From positions 1 to 33,588 of the forward strand of contig NZ_BLAY01000114.1 of the NCBI RefSeq assembly GCF_020521235.1: a stretch of DNA of 33,588 bases, written 5' to 3'. A model generated the notes under the pieces. The model was not told the DNA's origin. It saw nothing but the letters and a program-made list of their open reading frames with translations, and did no database searches. This DNA comes from Microseira wollei NIES-4236 (GTDB taxonomy: Bacteria > Cyanobacteriota > Cyanobacteriia > Cyanobacteriales > Aerosakkonemataceae). A program made the position numbers and the translations under genes. Below, piece after piece: positions 10,120 to 18,210 of this stretch. Each line of letters starts with the position of its first letter. The first letter of the stretch is position 1.

Positions 10120-10160
10120 CTTGGTAACAACACCTTGATTTTGGTGTAGAGCTTACCAAG
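10120..10160 (+). promoter_or_regulatory. Nested hairpin in the leader of a receiver gene
   Basis: CTTGGTAA (10120-10127) pairs with TTACCAAG (10153-10160), enclosing CACC/GGTG (10131-10134/10143-10146). It lies 94 bp before the ATG at 10254. With copy A of the dispersed repeat it fills most of the 435-bp gap 9819-10253. A leader-RNA structure or operator is possible; no T-run follows. Confidence 0.4.
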
Positions 10161-10253
10161 AATAGGGATTGTCATTTTGGCTCGCTAATACCCTACCGAA
10201 TCGAGGGAATGATTTGTGCTTTTTTGTTGAAAATTAAACATAACGAGAAATGT

Positions 10254-10706
10254 ATGAAAAAGATTTTGGTAATTGAAGATGACGCAGATCAGCGAATAAT
10301 GATTTCATTGTTTCTGAGATCAGAGAATTTTCAAGTGACGCTCGCTGAAAATGGTAGGGTTGGCTTAGAGTTAGCAAGAAAAATCAAGCCAGACTTGATC
10401 GTTTGTGATATTCATATGCCTGAACTCAATGGGTATGAAGTACTCAAGGCATTACGCGACGATATGGCTACAGCCAATATACCGTTTATCTTTCTCACCG
10501 CTGAGGTAGATGCTGACGCACATTGCCGTGCTATAGGACTAGGAGCTGATGATTATCTGACAAAACCCACCGATTTGAAGCACCTATTGCTAGCGATCGC
10601 CATCCACTTGAAAACAATTTCCGATCAAAATCCCCCGACATGCGGCAGCGAGTACGATGACAGTTATTTTTCCTTGCCCTCATGGCGCAACGTGACGTAT
10701 TGCTGA
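10254..10706 (+). CDS. Single-domain response regulator (150 aa)
   Basis: A receiver of 120 residues with acidic pair Asp9-Asp10 (MKKILVIEDDADQR), phospho-acceptor Asp52 (VCDIHMPELNG), Thr near 82 (IFLTAEV) and KPTDLKHLL, then a 28-residue tail without a recognisable domain. ATG 10254 is preferred over an upstream in-frame ATG at 10209 because it gives the canonical receiver start with GAGAAA just before it. A strong terminator follows at 10737. It has its own long leader and is probably transcribed separately from the genes upstream. Confidence 0.9.
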   Translation: MKKILVIEDDADQRIMISLFLRSENFQVTLAENGRVGLELARKIKPDLIVCDIHMPELNGYEVLKALRDDMATANIPFIFLTAEVDADAHCRAIGLGADDYLTKPTDLKHLLLAIAIHLKTISDQNPPTCGSEYDDSYFSLPSWRNVTYC

Positions 10707-10736
10707 TGCTTTTTTCCCATTAAATCATAACCACCT

Positions 10737-10770
10737 AGAGGCGCGATACATCGCGTCTCTAATTTTTTAT
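10737..10770 (+). terminator. Rho-independent terminator
   Basis: AGAGGCGCGAT and ATCGCGTCTCT form an 11-bp stem with one G-T pair and a tiny loop, followed by AATTTTTTAT. It lies 31 bp after the receiver gene stop. Confidence 0.8.
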
Positions 10771-10858
10771 TGCAGTTGTGCCCGCCGCGATGGGATTTCT
10801 TCACAAATTATTCACATTCTTGACTTAGCATTTGATGGTTGGTTCGCTCTAAACCATT

Positions 10859-12157
10859 ATGGTATACGAAAAAAAAGTTAACATCCTCCTAGTGGACGAT
10901 AACTCAAAAAATTTGCTGGCTTTGGAGGCAGTACTGGAGAGCTTGGGACAGAATGTGGTCAGAGCCAATTCTGGCGAGTCAGCCTTAAAACGTCTGCTCG
11001 CCGATGATTTTGCCGTGATTTTGCTCGATGTCCAGATGCCAGGTATGGATGGGTTTGAGACAGCAGAATTAATTAGGATGCGGGAGAATTCGCGCCAGAC
11101 GCCGATTATTTTTGTCACAGGGATTGGTAAAACGACCGAGTTTATATTTAAAGGTTATTCTCTTGGCGCGGTAGACTACCTGGTCAAGCCAATTGTGCCG
11201 GAAATATTGCTCTCTAAAGTTAAAGTATTTGTAGAACTGAAACAACAAGCAGAACAACTCGCAGCCGCGAACAAACAAATGCAACAGCAGCTAGAAGAGA
11301 TTTCGCGGTTGAATCAGCAATGCCAAATCGCCAACAAAGAGCTAGAAGCTTTCAATGCCGCTGTTTGCCACGATTTGCGTAACCCGCTGACGACTATTAA
11401 AGGCTTTAGCGATTTACTGTTGATGTACCGCACTGAAAGGCTGGAGAAGACAGAGAAACAATACATACAGGAAATCAACGTCGCCAGCAAGCGCATGGGG
11501 CAACTAATTGACGATTTACTGAATTTATCATTGGGGAAAAGCCGTCAGCTCCGGTGCGAGACAGTAGATTTGAGTCTGATGGGGCAAAACATTGCGGCAA
11601 AACTGCATCAAAGCGAACCCCAGCGGGAGGTTGAGTTTGTTCTAGCTTCTGGAATGACTGTACAAGGAGATCCGCGACTGCTGCAAATCGTGCTGGAAAA
11701 CCTGCTGGGCAATGCCTGGAAATATACCGGCAAGCAACCCCATGCCTGCATTGAATTTGGTGTTTTAGAACAGGAGAGCACAGGAGCAAGGAAGAAGAGG
11801 AGCACAGTAGAGAACCAGATTGCCAATGCCCAACTCAGGACTTACTACGTGCGCGACAACGGTGTTGGCTTTGACATGACCGCAGCGGATAAATTATTCA
11901 CCGCCTTCCACCGCCTGCACGAGCAGGGAGAGTTTGAAGGAACGGGGATTGGACTGGTAACCGTACAACGAATTATTCAACGCCACGGTGGCAAGATTTG
12001 GGCGCAAGCTGCTCGCGATCGCGGCGCGACGTTCTTCTTCCAGCTTCCAGAGCGGGCAAATTTTTTGACTTTGGATAGGGGCAGCCGCGACGGTGGCGTC
12101 AGTCACCAGACTCAAATCGGCGGCTGCACAAACAAAACCCTCAAGAGGATGGCCTAA
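10859..12157 (+). CDS. Receiver-histidine kinase (432 aa), phytochrome-type H box
   Basis: N-terminal receiver (5-125, Asp57 in LLDVQMPGMDG), a Gln-rich coiled coil (about 128-160), HisKA with VCHDLRNPLTT and His171, and HATPase_c with NLLGNAWKY, DNGVGFD and GTGIGLVTVQ. The H box with HDLRNPL is of the cyanobacterial phytochrome-type kinase subclass. No membrane segment. The receiver is a close paralog of that at 7421. A Ser/Lys/Arg-rich insert (about residues 304-320) sits between the N box and the DNGVGFD box, the same place as the insert in the 7421 kinase. Kinases of this kind normally end soon after FFFQLP; here about 34 extra residues follow, perhaps a read-on after loss of the original stop. 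Confidence 0.92.
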   Translation: MVYEKKVNILLVDDNSKNLLALEAVLESLGQNVVRANSGESALKRLLADDFAVILLDVQMPGMDGFETAELIRMRENSRQTPIIFVTGIGKTTEFIFKGYSLGAVDYLVKPIVPEILLSKVKVFVELKQQAEQLAAANKQMQQQLEEISRLNQQCQIANKELEAFNAAVCHDLRNPLTTIKGFSDLLLMYRTERLEKTEKQYIQEINVASKRMGQLIDDLLNLSLGKSRQLRCETVDLSLMGQNIAAKLHQSEPQREVEFVLASGMTVQGDPRLLQIVLENLLGNAWKYTGKQPHACIEFGVLEQESTGARKKRSTVENQIANAQLRTYYVRDNGVGFDMTAADKLFTAFHRLHEQGEFEGTGIGLVTVQRIIQRHGGKIWAQAARDRGATFFFQLPERANFLTLDRGSRDGGVSHQTQIGGCTNKTLKRMA

Positions 12158-12199
12158 AGCGCGAGCCAAACGGGCAGTAGCTAACGGGCAATGGCGGAT

Positions 12200-15100
12200 T
12201 TAGGATTGGCGCAAGAGAATCTGAACGCCTTGAGGTGCTTTGACTGTGTCAAAAACTCGCTTGCCGTTTTCGGTATGCCATTTGACTTCTATCAAACCCT
12301 TTGGATGCGGGAAAGCACCTTCAGCCTGTGTGATGCTGTCAGTTTGCACCCGGATTTCTACGACATCCAAATTGGGCGCTTTGGGGAAATGTACGCCCAA
12401 AACATACTTTGACAGATAATAAGTCGGGCTGGCTGACCAGGCGTGGGATTGACTGAGTGCAACAGAGAAATATTCTGGGCAGGTCTTCAGTCCTTGAGCT
12501 AGTGCCCAACCCCAACCCTGCCGCATTAGATTTTCGGCTGTTGCCGCTAACCCTGCTTGATAAAGACCATCGAGCATATAAAAAGCGAAACTCGGTGATA
12601 CAAAGACTCCGTCTGAAGGATCGAAGCCGTTGACGAACAGGGAGCGGAGTTCGTGGGCAACATGTTTGCGAATCGATTCTAGCTGTGTGGCATTGACAAC
12701 ACCAGCCCGGACTGCAAACAGACTGGCATGTGCTGAATGGGTGGTGCGTTTTAGATTGTCGCTGAAACAACCCTTCTGTGAATTCCAGAAACTCTCGGGA
12801 ATCGTGCGAGTCAGGATGTTGACTCGTTTTTGTAGCGCTTGTGCGTCTTGTGTTTTCCCAATCGCTTGGGCGAGTACCACGGCATTCTGTAGGGCAATCA
12901 GATAGGTACAGCTAAATACGCAGTGAATGCCTGTATTGTCCATATAATTTTTGACAATGTCTGGATCGCCAAAGAAGCCGTAGTTAGGGTCGATATTTTG
13001 ACGGATATGCCATTGAACATCCAGCAGCAAATCGTTGCGTTCATCGGCGAGATTGTGAAACCACTGAAGGTTTTTCATCATCGCTTCCCAGTCGGTTTGG
13101 ATGCGATGGGTATCATTGGTATGCTGGTAATAAGCGCAGTAACCTTCCACCATGTTTAAGGCAAAATCAGCAATGGTATAGTCTCCCGTATTCGGATACA
13201 CAGCACGGAATTTACCCGTTGCATCGGGGGACTGACCGTAGAGTTCTAGGCAGCGCTGCATTAGCGCCTGGTCGCCGAACGTAGCTAGGTTGACATAATA
13301 CTGGATGATGGTGTCTCGCCCGTACATACCCCGTTCCCTCCCTGGAGTGTCAACAAACGCATCCTCCATATTGGCTGCCTGTGTACGTTGTCCCATCAGC
13401 CAGATTTGATTGAGAAGTGGGTCGGAACAGCGAAACCAGCCTTTTGATTCCACAGGATAGTTCGCTAAACGTAGGGAGACGGACTTGAGGGTGACATCTG
13501 CTGTTGTATTGCGGAGTGTAAGTTTGAAATACCGCATACCGCGTGGATGACTGGGGAACCAATCCACCGTATCTCTGCTACACAGCACTCGGTCACCACT
13601 GGAATAAAAATGCGTGTGGCGAAGATGTACCTTGTCTGGATTGAGATGTTCGCTGTATGTCAGGTCGATAATTGCTCCACGGACACCTTCGAGTTGGATG
13701 CGGGGAAAACCTAAATGCATATGACCCATATCCATCAGCAGCGAAAAGCCATGAGGATAATCCCTTAACCGAAAAACATGGCCTTGCAAGGTCTCTGGTT
13801 TGAGAGTCTCAAATGGCTCACCATAATTATCCCAGCTCGTTTCGCGGCAGGGGCTGTGAGCTTTCTCATCTTTTGTTACCAAGACCCATCCGCCGATTTC
13901 ATCGAGTGTTTCCTCAGAGGAATAGGGTAGAGGTTTATCTTTTAGATGTTTTTCAAATGCCGCCGCCTTCAGAACAGGGGAATGTTTAAACGTATAGACT
14001 GAGTTGGGGTTTTTATCAGCAGAAAAGATGATACCCTTATTTTGAGGTATGGCAAAATACTGATGCAGAATATCATAATAAGCACCAACCTTGCCAAATA
14101 GGTGGTTCCATCCTTGCCTGAGTTCCCAGCGCTGATTAATACGCATACTCTGATTTACAGACTCAACACCCCGTGGAATTTCCTTCCCGTTGAGCCAGCT
14201 CTCGCCCCAGAAAACTCCAGCAGTGATGACCTGATCTATAGGAGAGTAAATCCAAGTGGTAAAGGCAATAAAATTGCTAAATTCTGCTTTGTTTTCCTCA
14301 TGAAAGTGAGGTATTGGTACGGAAAAAGAATACCAGTATTCAAATTTTTTCAAAGGCAGCGGATTAGCAAGCGCCGGAATAGAAATGATTTTTCCCGACA
14401 TATAGGGAATAGACCTTGGTGCTAGCGCTCCCCAAGTCTCCTGCTTCGCTATTTCCACGGCTTTAGACCACTGGTTATCTTGAAAATCGATGTCTTTCCA
14501 GTTAAGTTCCTCGCGACTCTGATCGAACAAGTCGGCAGTGTTTAAGGCGAAACTGGTTTTGGAAGCATAACGCCAATGCGCTCCATCTGGTTTGGTGCGC
14601 CATGACTCTCCCTCTGTGTGAAGTGATATAATTTTACCGCTATCTAATTCGACAGTACCCCAGCTAATCCATCCCGCTCGAGCCGGAATCGATTTAAAGG
14701 TTTTGTGACCAAAGTAATTGACTTGGACGGCAATTACGTTTTTCCCTGGTCTGAGATACCTAGTAATGTCATGCGTATCGTAGAGAGGAAATCTCGGATC
14801 GAAGCGGACAGGCCCAAATTCAACAAATTCACCGTTCACAAAAAGCTGGTAAGATGTATCGGCAAATAAGCTGAAAAGGGCGGATTTAATGTTTCCTTGA
14901 ATCTGAAATGATTTACGGAAAAGACCGTACAAATTCCGTCCCAAGCCTTGATTATCGTACCAGATAAACTTGGCCTCAACGGGTCGGGTTGGATGGGTCT
15001 GAACCTTGACCAAGGCTGATGTATCAGGAGTCTGGTTGTTTATTACTATACTCCCCACGGCACCGCCAACTGTCAAATGTAGAAATTTTCTTCTTTTCAT
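12200..15100 (-). CDS. Exported alpha-L-rhamnosidase, GH78 family (966 aa)
   Basis: Predicted to remove terminal alpha-L-rhamnose from polysaccharides or glycosides by an inverting mechanism. The N-terminus MKRRKFLHLTVGG is a twin-arginine signal. A beta-rich N-terminal half (including a segment typical of GH78 N-terminal domains near FVNGEFVEFGPVRF) precedes an (alpha/alpha)6 barrel and a small C-terminal beta domain. The GH78 signature VDTPGRERGMYGRD has Asp584, Glu589 and Asp596, the 5- and 7-residue spacing of the catalytic set, and Glu876 precedes SQSHAWSASPTYYLSKY, the other hallmark. It converges on the REC-kinase, with a gap of 42 bp. No sugar transporter or other glycosidase is nearby, so its substrate (own sheath, neighbours or host glycans) is unknown. 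Confidence 0.92.
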   Translation of the reverse strand: MKRRKFLHLTVGGAVGSIVINNQTPDTSALVKVQTHPTRPVEAKFIWYDNQGLGRNLYGLFRKSFQIQGNIKSALFSLFADTSYQLFVNGEFVEFGPVRFDPRFPLYDTHDITRYLRPGKNVIAVQVNYFGHKTFKSIPARAGWISWGTVELDSGKIISLHTEGESWRTKPDGAHWRYASKTSFALNTADLFDQSREELNWKDIDFQDNQWSKAVEIAKQETWGALAPRSIPYMSGKIISIPALANPLPLKKFEYWYSFSVPIPHFHEENKAEFSNFIAFTTWIYSPIDQVITAGVFWGESWLNGKEIPRGVESVNQSMRINQRWELRQGWNHLFGKVGAYYDILHQYFAIPQNKGIIFSADKNPNSVYTFKHSPVLKAAAFEKHLKDKPLPYSSEETLDEIGGWVLVTKDEKAHSPCRETSWDNYGEPFETLKPETLQGHVFRLRDYPHGFSLLMDMGHMHLGFPRIQLEGVRGAIIDLTYSEHLNPDKVHLRHTHFYSSGDRVLCSRDTVDWFPSHPRGMRYFKLTLRNTTADVTLKSVSLRLANYPVESKGWFRCSDPLLNQIWLMGQRTQAANMEDAFVDTPGRERGMYGRDTIIQYYVNLATFGDQALMQRCLELYGQSPDATGKFRAVYPNTGDYTIADFALNMVEGYCAYYQHTNDTHRIQTDWEAMMKNLQWFHNLADERNDLLLDVQWHIRQNIDPNYGFFGDPDIVKNYMDNTGIHCVFSCTYLIALQNAVVLAQAIGKTQDAQALQKRVNILTRTIPESFWNSQKGCFSDNLKRTTHSAHASLFAVRAGVVNATQLESIRKHVAHELRSLFVNGFDPSDGVFVSPSFAFYMLDGLYQAGLAATAENLMRQGWGWALAQGLKTCPEYFSVALSQSHAWSASPTYYLSKYVLGVHFPKAPNLDVVEIRVQTDSITQAEGAFPHPKGLIEVKWHTENGKRVFDTVKAPQGVQILLRQS

Positions 15101-15204
15101 ATTGGACTTTGGACAAAAGAAAATGAACTTCGCGACCTGATAGGGCGAAGCAGGATTAATTAATTATGAATAACCAGGTATGTCCGGTCTGCTAAACCAA
15201 GTAA

Positions 15205-15366
15205 ATGAAACCTTCGACTTTCTGTACGGGTATTAGTGGCGCCATCGCTTTGAGTAAAGACTGTTCTCCTTATATGACCAGTCAAATCAAGCGCTTTGGG
15301 GATTACCTGATTGATTTGGATCTGGTGCCGCAGGCGCTGGATCGGGGGATGACGCTGGTGTTCTGA
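15205..15366 (+). pseudogene. 53-aa remnant, possibly a Tn3-type transposase C-terminus
   Basis: A short open frame ends in CSPYMTSQIKRFGDYLIDLD and then a stop. The pattern SPxxTxxIxxxGxY resembles the C-terminal segment of Tn3-family transposases, but I cannot confirm this. The first 17 residues look unrelated. No terminal repeats were seen. Treated as a gene fragment. Confidence 0.35.
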
Positions 15367-15768
15367 ATCACAGAATCCAGCCGATGTCTATGGGTTTTTT
15401 ACAGTTGAGAGAAAGAATGTGGGTTGTATAGCTAGAGACTAGGGGCATGGGGCATGGGACGGGTGTCGTCAAAACCCGTTGGTGATATCAAAAAAATTTC
15501 CCCGCGTCCTTAGCGTCCCCACCTCCTTAGCGTCAATCTCAACCAACTACTTTTGACCGCACCCCCATGGGACTAGGGGAAGAAGCGTGTTGTATCAAGG
15601 GTTTCTCTCATAAATAACGTCCTAACTGCCTTGGCGGTTGCCATATTGAATGCTTTGATTGCCCTGCCCCTACTCTGAAATCGGGAATCAGCCTGATTCC
15701 ACTGCCTCCGCCCTTAATGTAAAAAGCGCATTGTAAAAATGCACTTCATACATCTTTACAAATATTTT
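15367..15768. other. Non-coding stretch without a recognised gene
   Basis: No convincing open frame or RNA. It contains a GGGGCATGGGGCATGGGACG short direct repeat near 15444 and a C-rich stretch with two copies of CCTTAGCGTC (about 15507 and 15530) that resembles the linker tract at 5944-6037. Confidence 0.6.
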
Positions 15769-15810
15769 GTAACTTGCGATACTAATTTAACCGTTTGATA
15801 CTAATAGCCT
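15769..15810 (+). promoter_or_regulatory. NtcA-activated promoter for the nirA operon
   Basis: GTA-ACTTGCGA-TAC at 15769-15782 is a perfect GTA-N8-TAC NtcA box. TAGCCT at 15805-15810 fits the TAN3T -10 element and lies 22 bases after the box, the spacing of canonical NtcA-dependent (class II) promoters. It would give a start near 15817 and a leader of about 350 bases before nirA at 16168. NtcA activates nitrate assimilation when 2-oxoglutarate is high and ammonium is low. Confidence 0.82.
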
Positions 15811-16167
15811 ACTAATATGCAATAGATACCACACCCGTTGGCATCTTTAGGCATATCTAATCGGGGCGGGTTGACCGCAAATAGTTGGGGGGGAATCGAG
15901 TTATGCCTTAACTCACCCTTGCCAAACTTCAAACTTTATCAAAGTGACACTAGCAAAGGTTAAATCAACAAAAAAGCTAGTTCGCCAAAGATAAAATGAA
16001 GGGCATACACTCAAATATACTCGATTTAGTCAAGTAGAAAAATATGGAATCATACAACCAAATAGTCGCCCAAGGTTGTTGATAAAAGCGTTTAATTTTA
16101 TGCCTAAACAATTTGATTTAGGTGCAAAAAAAGATTAATTTAGAAAAAAGCACAGGCAGGGTAATTC
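15811..16167 (+). other. Long nirA leader region
   Basis: A 357-bp AT-rich region between the predicted -10 element and nirA. No open frame or clear riboswitch was seen. A long leader before nirA is also known in other filamentous cyanobacteria. It could hold NtcB or other regulator sites; I cannot assign any. Confidence 0.5.
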
Positions 16168-18105
16168 ATGACTAGCACAGCCATACCGACAGCGACTCAA
16201 ACTCAGAATAAATTTGAAAAAATCAAATCAGAAAAAGATGGTTTGATGGTCAAGGCAGAGTTAGAACACTTTGCCAGAATTGGCTGGGAAGCAATGGATG
16301 AAGCGGACCGGGACTATCGGTTAAAGTGGTTGGGGATATTTTTCCGACCCGTCACACCCGGTAAATTTATGATGCGGTTGCGGATACCAAATGGCATCAC
16401 CAACAGCGAACAAATTCGAGTGCTGGCTGAGATAATACAGCGTTACGGCGATGATGGCACTGGGGATATTACAACGAGACAAAATATTCAATTGCGGGGG
16501 ATCCGGATTGAAGATGTACCTGATATTTTCCGCAAATTAAAATCGGTTGGACTCACCAGCATTCAGTCGGGGATGGATAACGTCCGCAACATCACGGGTT
16601 CTCCGGTAGCGGGAATTGATGGGGATGAATTGTACGACACGCGGGAGTTGTGCAATCAAGTGCAAGACATGATTACCAACAACGGTGAAGGTAATCCAGA
16701 GTTTACCAACTTGCCGCGTAAATTTAATATAGCGATTGGCGGATGTCGCGATAACTCCATCCACGCTGAAATTAACGATATCGCCTTTATTCCTGGGTTC
16801 AAGAATGGCGTTTTTGGGTTTAACGTTCTGGTGGGTGGATTCTTCTCCGCCAGACGCTGCGATGCTGCCATTCCGTTACATGTTTGGGTAAGTCCCGACG
16901 AAGTTGTAGATTTATGTCGGGCAATTTTAGTAATTTATCGCGACAACGGACTGCGCGTGAATCGGCAAAAATCTCGCTTGATGTGGCTAATTGATGAATG
17001 GGGTTTAAATAAGTTCCGCGCCGCAGTGGAAAAAGAATTCGGACGCCCCTTGCAACTGGAAGCAGAAAAAGATGAAATAGAATGGGAAAAACGCGACCAC
17101 ATTGGCGTTTATAAACAAAAGCAACCGGGATTAAATTATGCCGGATTGAACATTCCCGTCGGTCGGTTGTATGCCGAAGATCTGTTTGAACTGGCGCGGA
17201 TAGCAGATGTTTACGGCAATGGGGAAATTCGCTTAACCGTCGAGCAAAATGCGATCGTTCCTAACATTCCAGATGCGCGCCTCGACGCCTTTTTGAAAGA
17301 ACCGCTGCTAGAAAAATTCTCCATCTCACCCCAACCTTTAACGCGGGCGCTAGTTTCTTGCACGGGGGCACAATTCTGCAACTTTGCCTTGATTGAAACA
17401 AAGAATCGGGCTGTAGCATTGATTAAGGAATTGGATCGGGAAGTAACCTTAACAAAACCCGTGCGAATTCACTGGACTGGATGCCCCAATTCCTGCGGTC
17501 AACCGCAAGTTGCCGACATTGGTTTAATGGGAACCAAAGCGCGTAAAAATGGCAAAGCAGTTGAAGGGGTTGATATTTATATGGGCGGCAAAGTGGGTAA
17601 AGATGCTCATTTGGGTAGCTGCGTCATGAAAGGTATTCCTTGCGATGATTTAAAACCGATTTTGCGGAATTTGCTCGTCGAACACTTTGACGCAAAACTG
17701 AATCCGGACGTAGAAAGTAAAAATAGCGCCGCCGGATTGATTTTTACTGATGATGTGAATTCCAGCAACGGTAAATCGCAACAGTCTTCTCCTCTCTCTA
17801 CAAACGGACATGCAGATGTTCGCAGTTCTGAAGTTGTAACTAAGAACAAGGTTTATTTTGCTAAATCTGGCAAAGAAATTGCACTTGCAGAAGGGCAATC
17901 GATTTTAGAAGCAGCAGAACAAGCAGGAATTGAACTTCCCAGCAGTTGTCGTGGCGGAAGTTGCGGCACTTGCAAGCAAAAGTTGGTGCAAGGAGAGGTG
18001 AAGTATGACGGAGAACCTGCGGCGCTTGATGATAAAGATCGCGCTGATGGGTTCATCTTAACCTGCATCGGGCAGGCAGTCGGACGAGTCGCGATCGACG
18101 CATAA
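16168..18105 (+). CDS. nirA: Ferredoxin-nitrite reductase with fused C-terminal [2Fe-2S] ferredoxin domain
   Basis: Reduces nitrite to ammonium with six electrons from ferredoxin, in the cytoplasm. The main part (about 1-515) has the two sulfite/nitrite reductase halves and the siroheme-[4Fe-4S] ligands Cys398, Cys404 (SCTGAQFC) and Cys439, Cys443 (TGCPNSC). A Ser/Asn-rich linker (about 523-560) joins a plant-type ferredoxin domain with Cys594, Cys599, Cys602 (CRGGSCGTC) and Cys633. The family is usually about 510 residues; this one has 645. The same fusion was described for Plectonema boryanum NirA. The domain may speed electron delivery by acting as a built-in donor. First gene of the nitrate operon, behind an NtcA box. 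Confidence 0.96.
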   Translation: MTSTAIPTATQTQNKFEKIKSEKDGLMVKAELEHFARIGWEAMDEADRDYRLKWLGIFFRPVTPGKFMMRLRIPNGITNSEQIRVLAEIIQRYGDDGTGDITTRQNIQLRGIRIEDVPDIFRKLKSVGLTSIQSGMDNVRNITGSPVAGIDGDELYDTRELCNQVQDMITNNGEGNPEFTNLPRKFNIAIGGCRDNSIHAEINDIAFIPGFKNGVFGFNVLVGGFFSARRCDAAIPLHVWVSPDEVVDLCRAILVIYRDNGLRVNRQKSRLMWLIDEWGLNKFRAAVEKEFGRPLQLEAEKDEIEWEKRDHIGVYKQKQPGLNYAGLNIPVGRLYAEDLFELARIADVYGNGEIRLTVEQNAIVPNIPDARLDAFLKEPLLEKFSISPQPLTRALVSCTGAQFCNFALIETKNRAVALIKELDREVTLTKPVRIHWTGCPNSCGQPQVADIGLMGTKARKNGKAVEGVDIYMGGKVGKDAHLGSCVMKGIPCDDLKPILRNLLVEHFDAKLNPDVESKNSAAGLIFTDDVNSSNGKSQQSSPLSTNGHADVRSSEVVTKNKVYFAKSGKEIALAEGQSILEAAEQAGIELPSSCRGGSCGTCKQKLVQGEVKYDGEPAALDDKDRADGFILTCIGQAVGRVAIDA

Positions 18106-18121
18106 GAGATTGCAGCGTTAA

Positions 18122-18184
18122 GATTTTAGATTGCAGATTTTAGAAATGATTAAGCCTGCAATCTGCAATCTGCAATCTAAAATC
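18122..18184 (+). promoter_or_regulatory. 18-bp perfect stem between nirA and nrtP
   Basis: GATTTTAGATTGCAGATT (18122-18139) and its exact complement (18167-18184) enclose a 27-base loop that itself ends with another TGCAATCTGC. It starts 16 bp after the nirA stop and ends 13 bp before the AGGAAGG ribosome site of nrtP. It may stabilise the nirA mRNA, attenuate read-through, or be a dispersed repeat. Confidence 0.7.
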
Positions 18185-18210
18185 AAATCGTAATTTCAGG
18201 AAGGTTTGTA

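Noticed and set aside
11894-12169. 91-aa minus-strand open frame overlapping the kinase end
   Set aside because: The first 30 residues look protein-like, but it lies antisense to conserved kinase boxes and has no ribosome site; I could not identify it.
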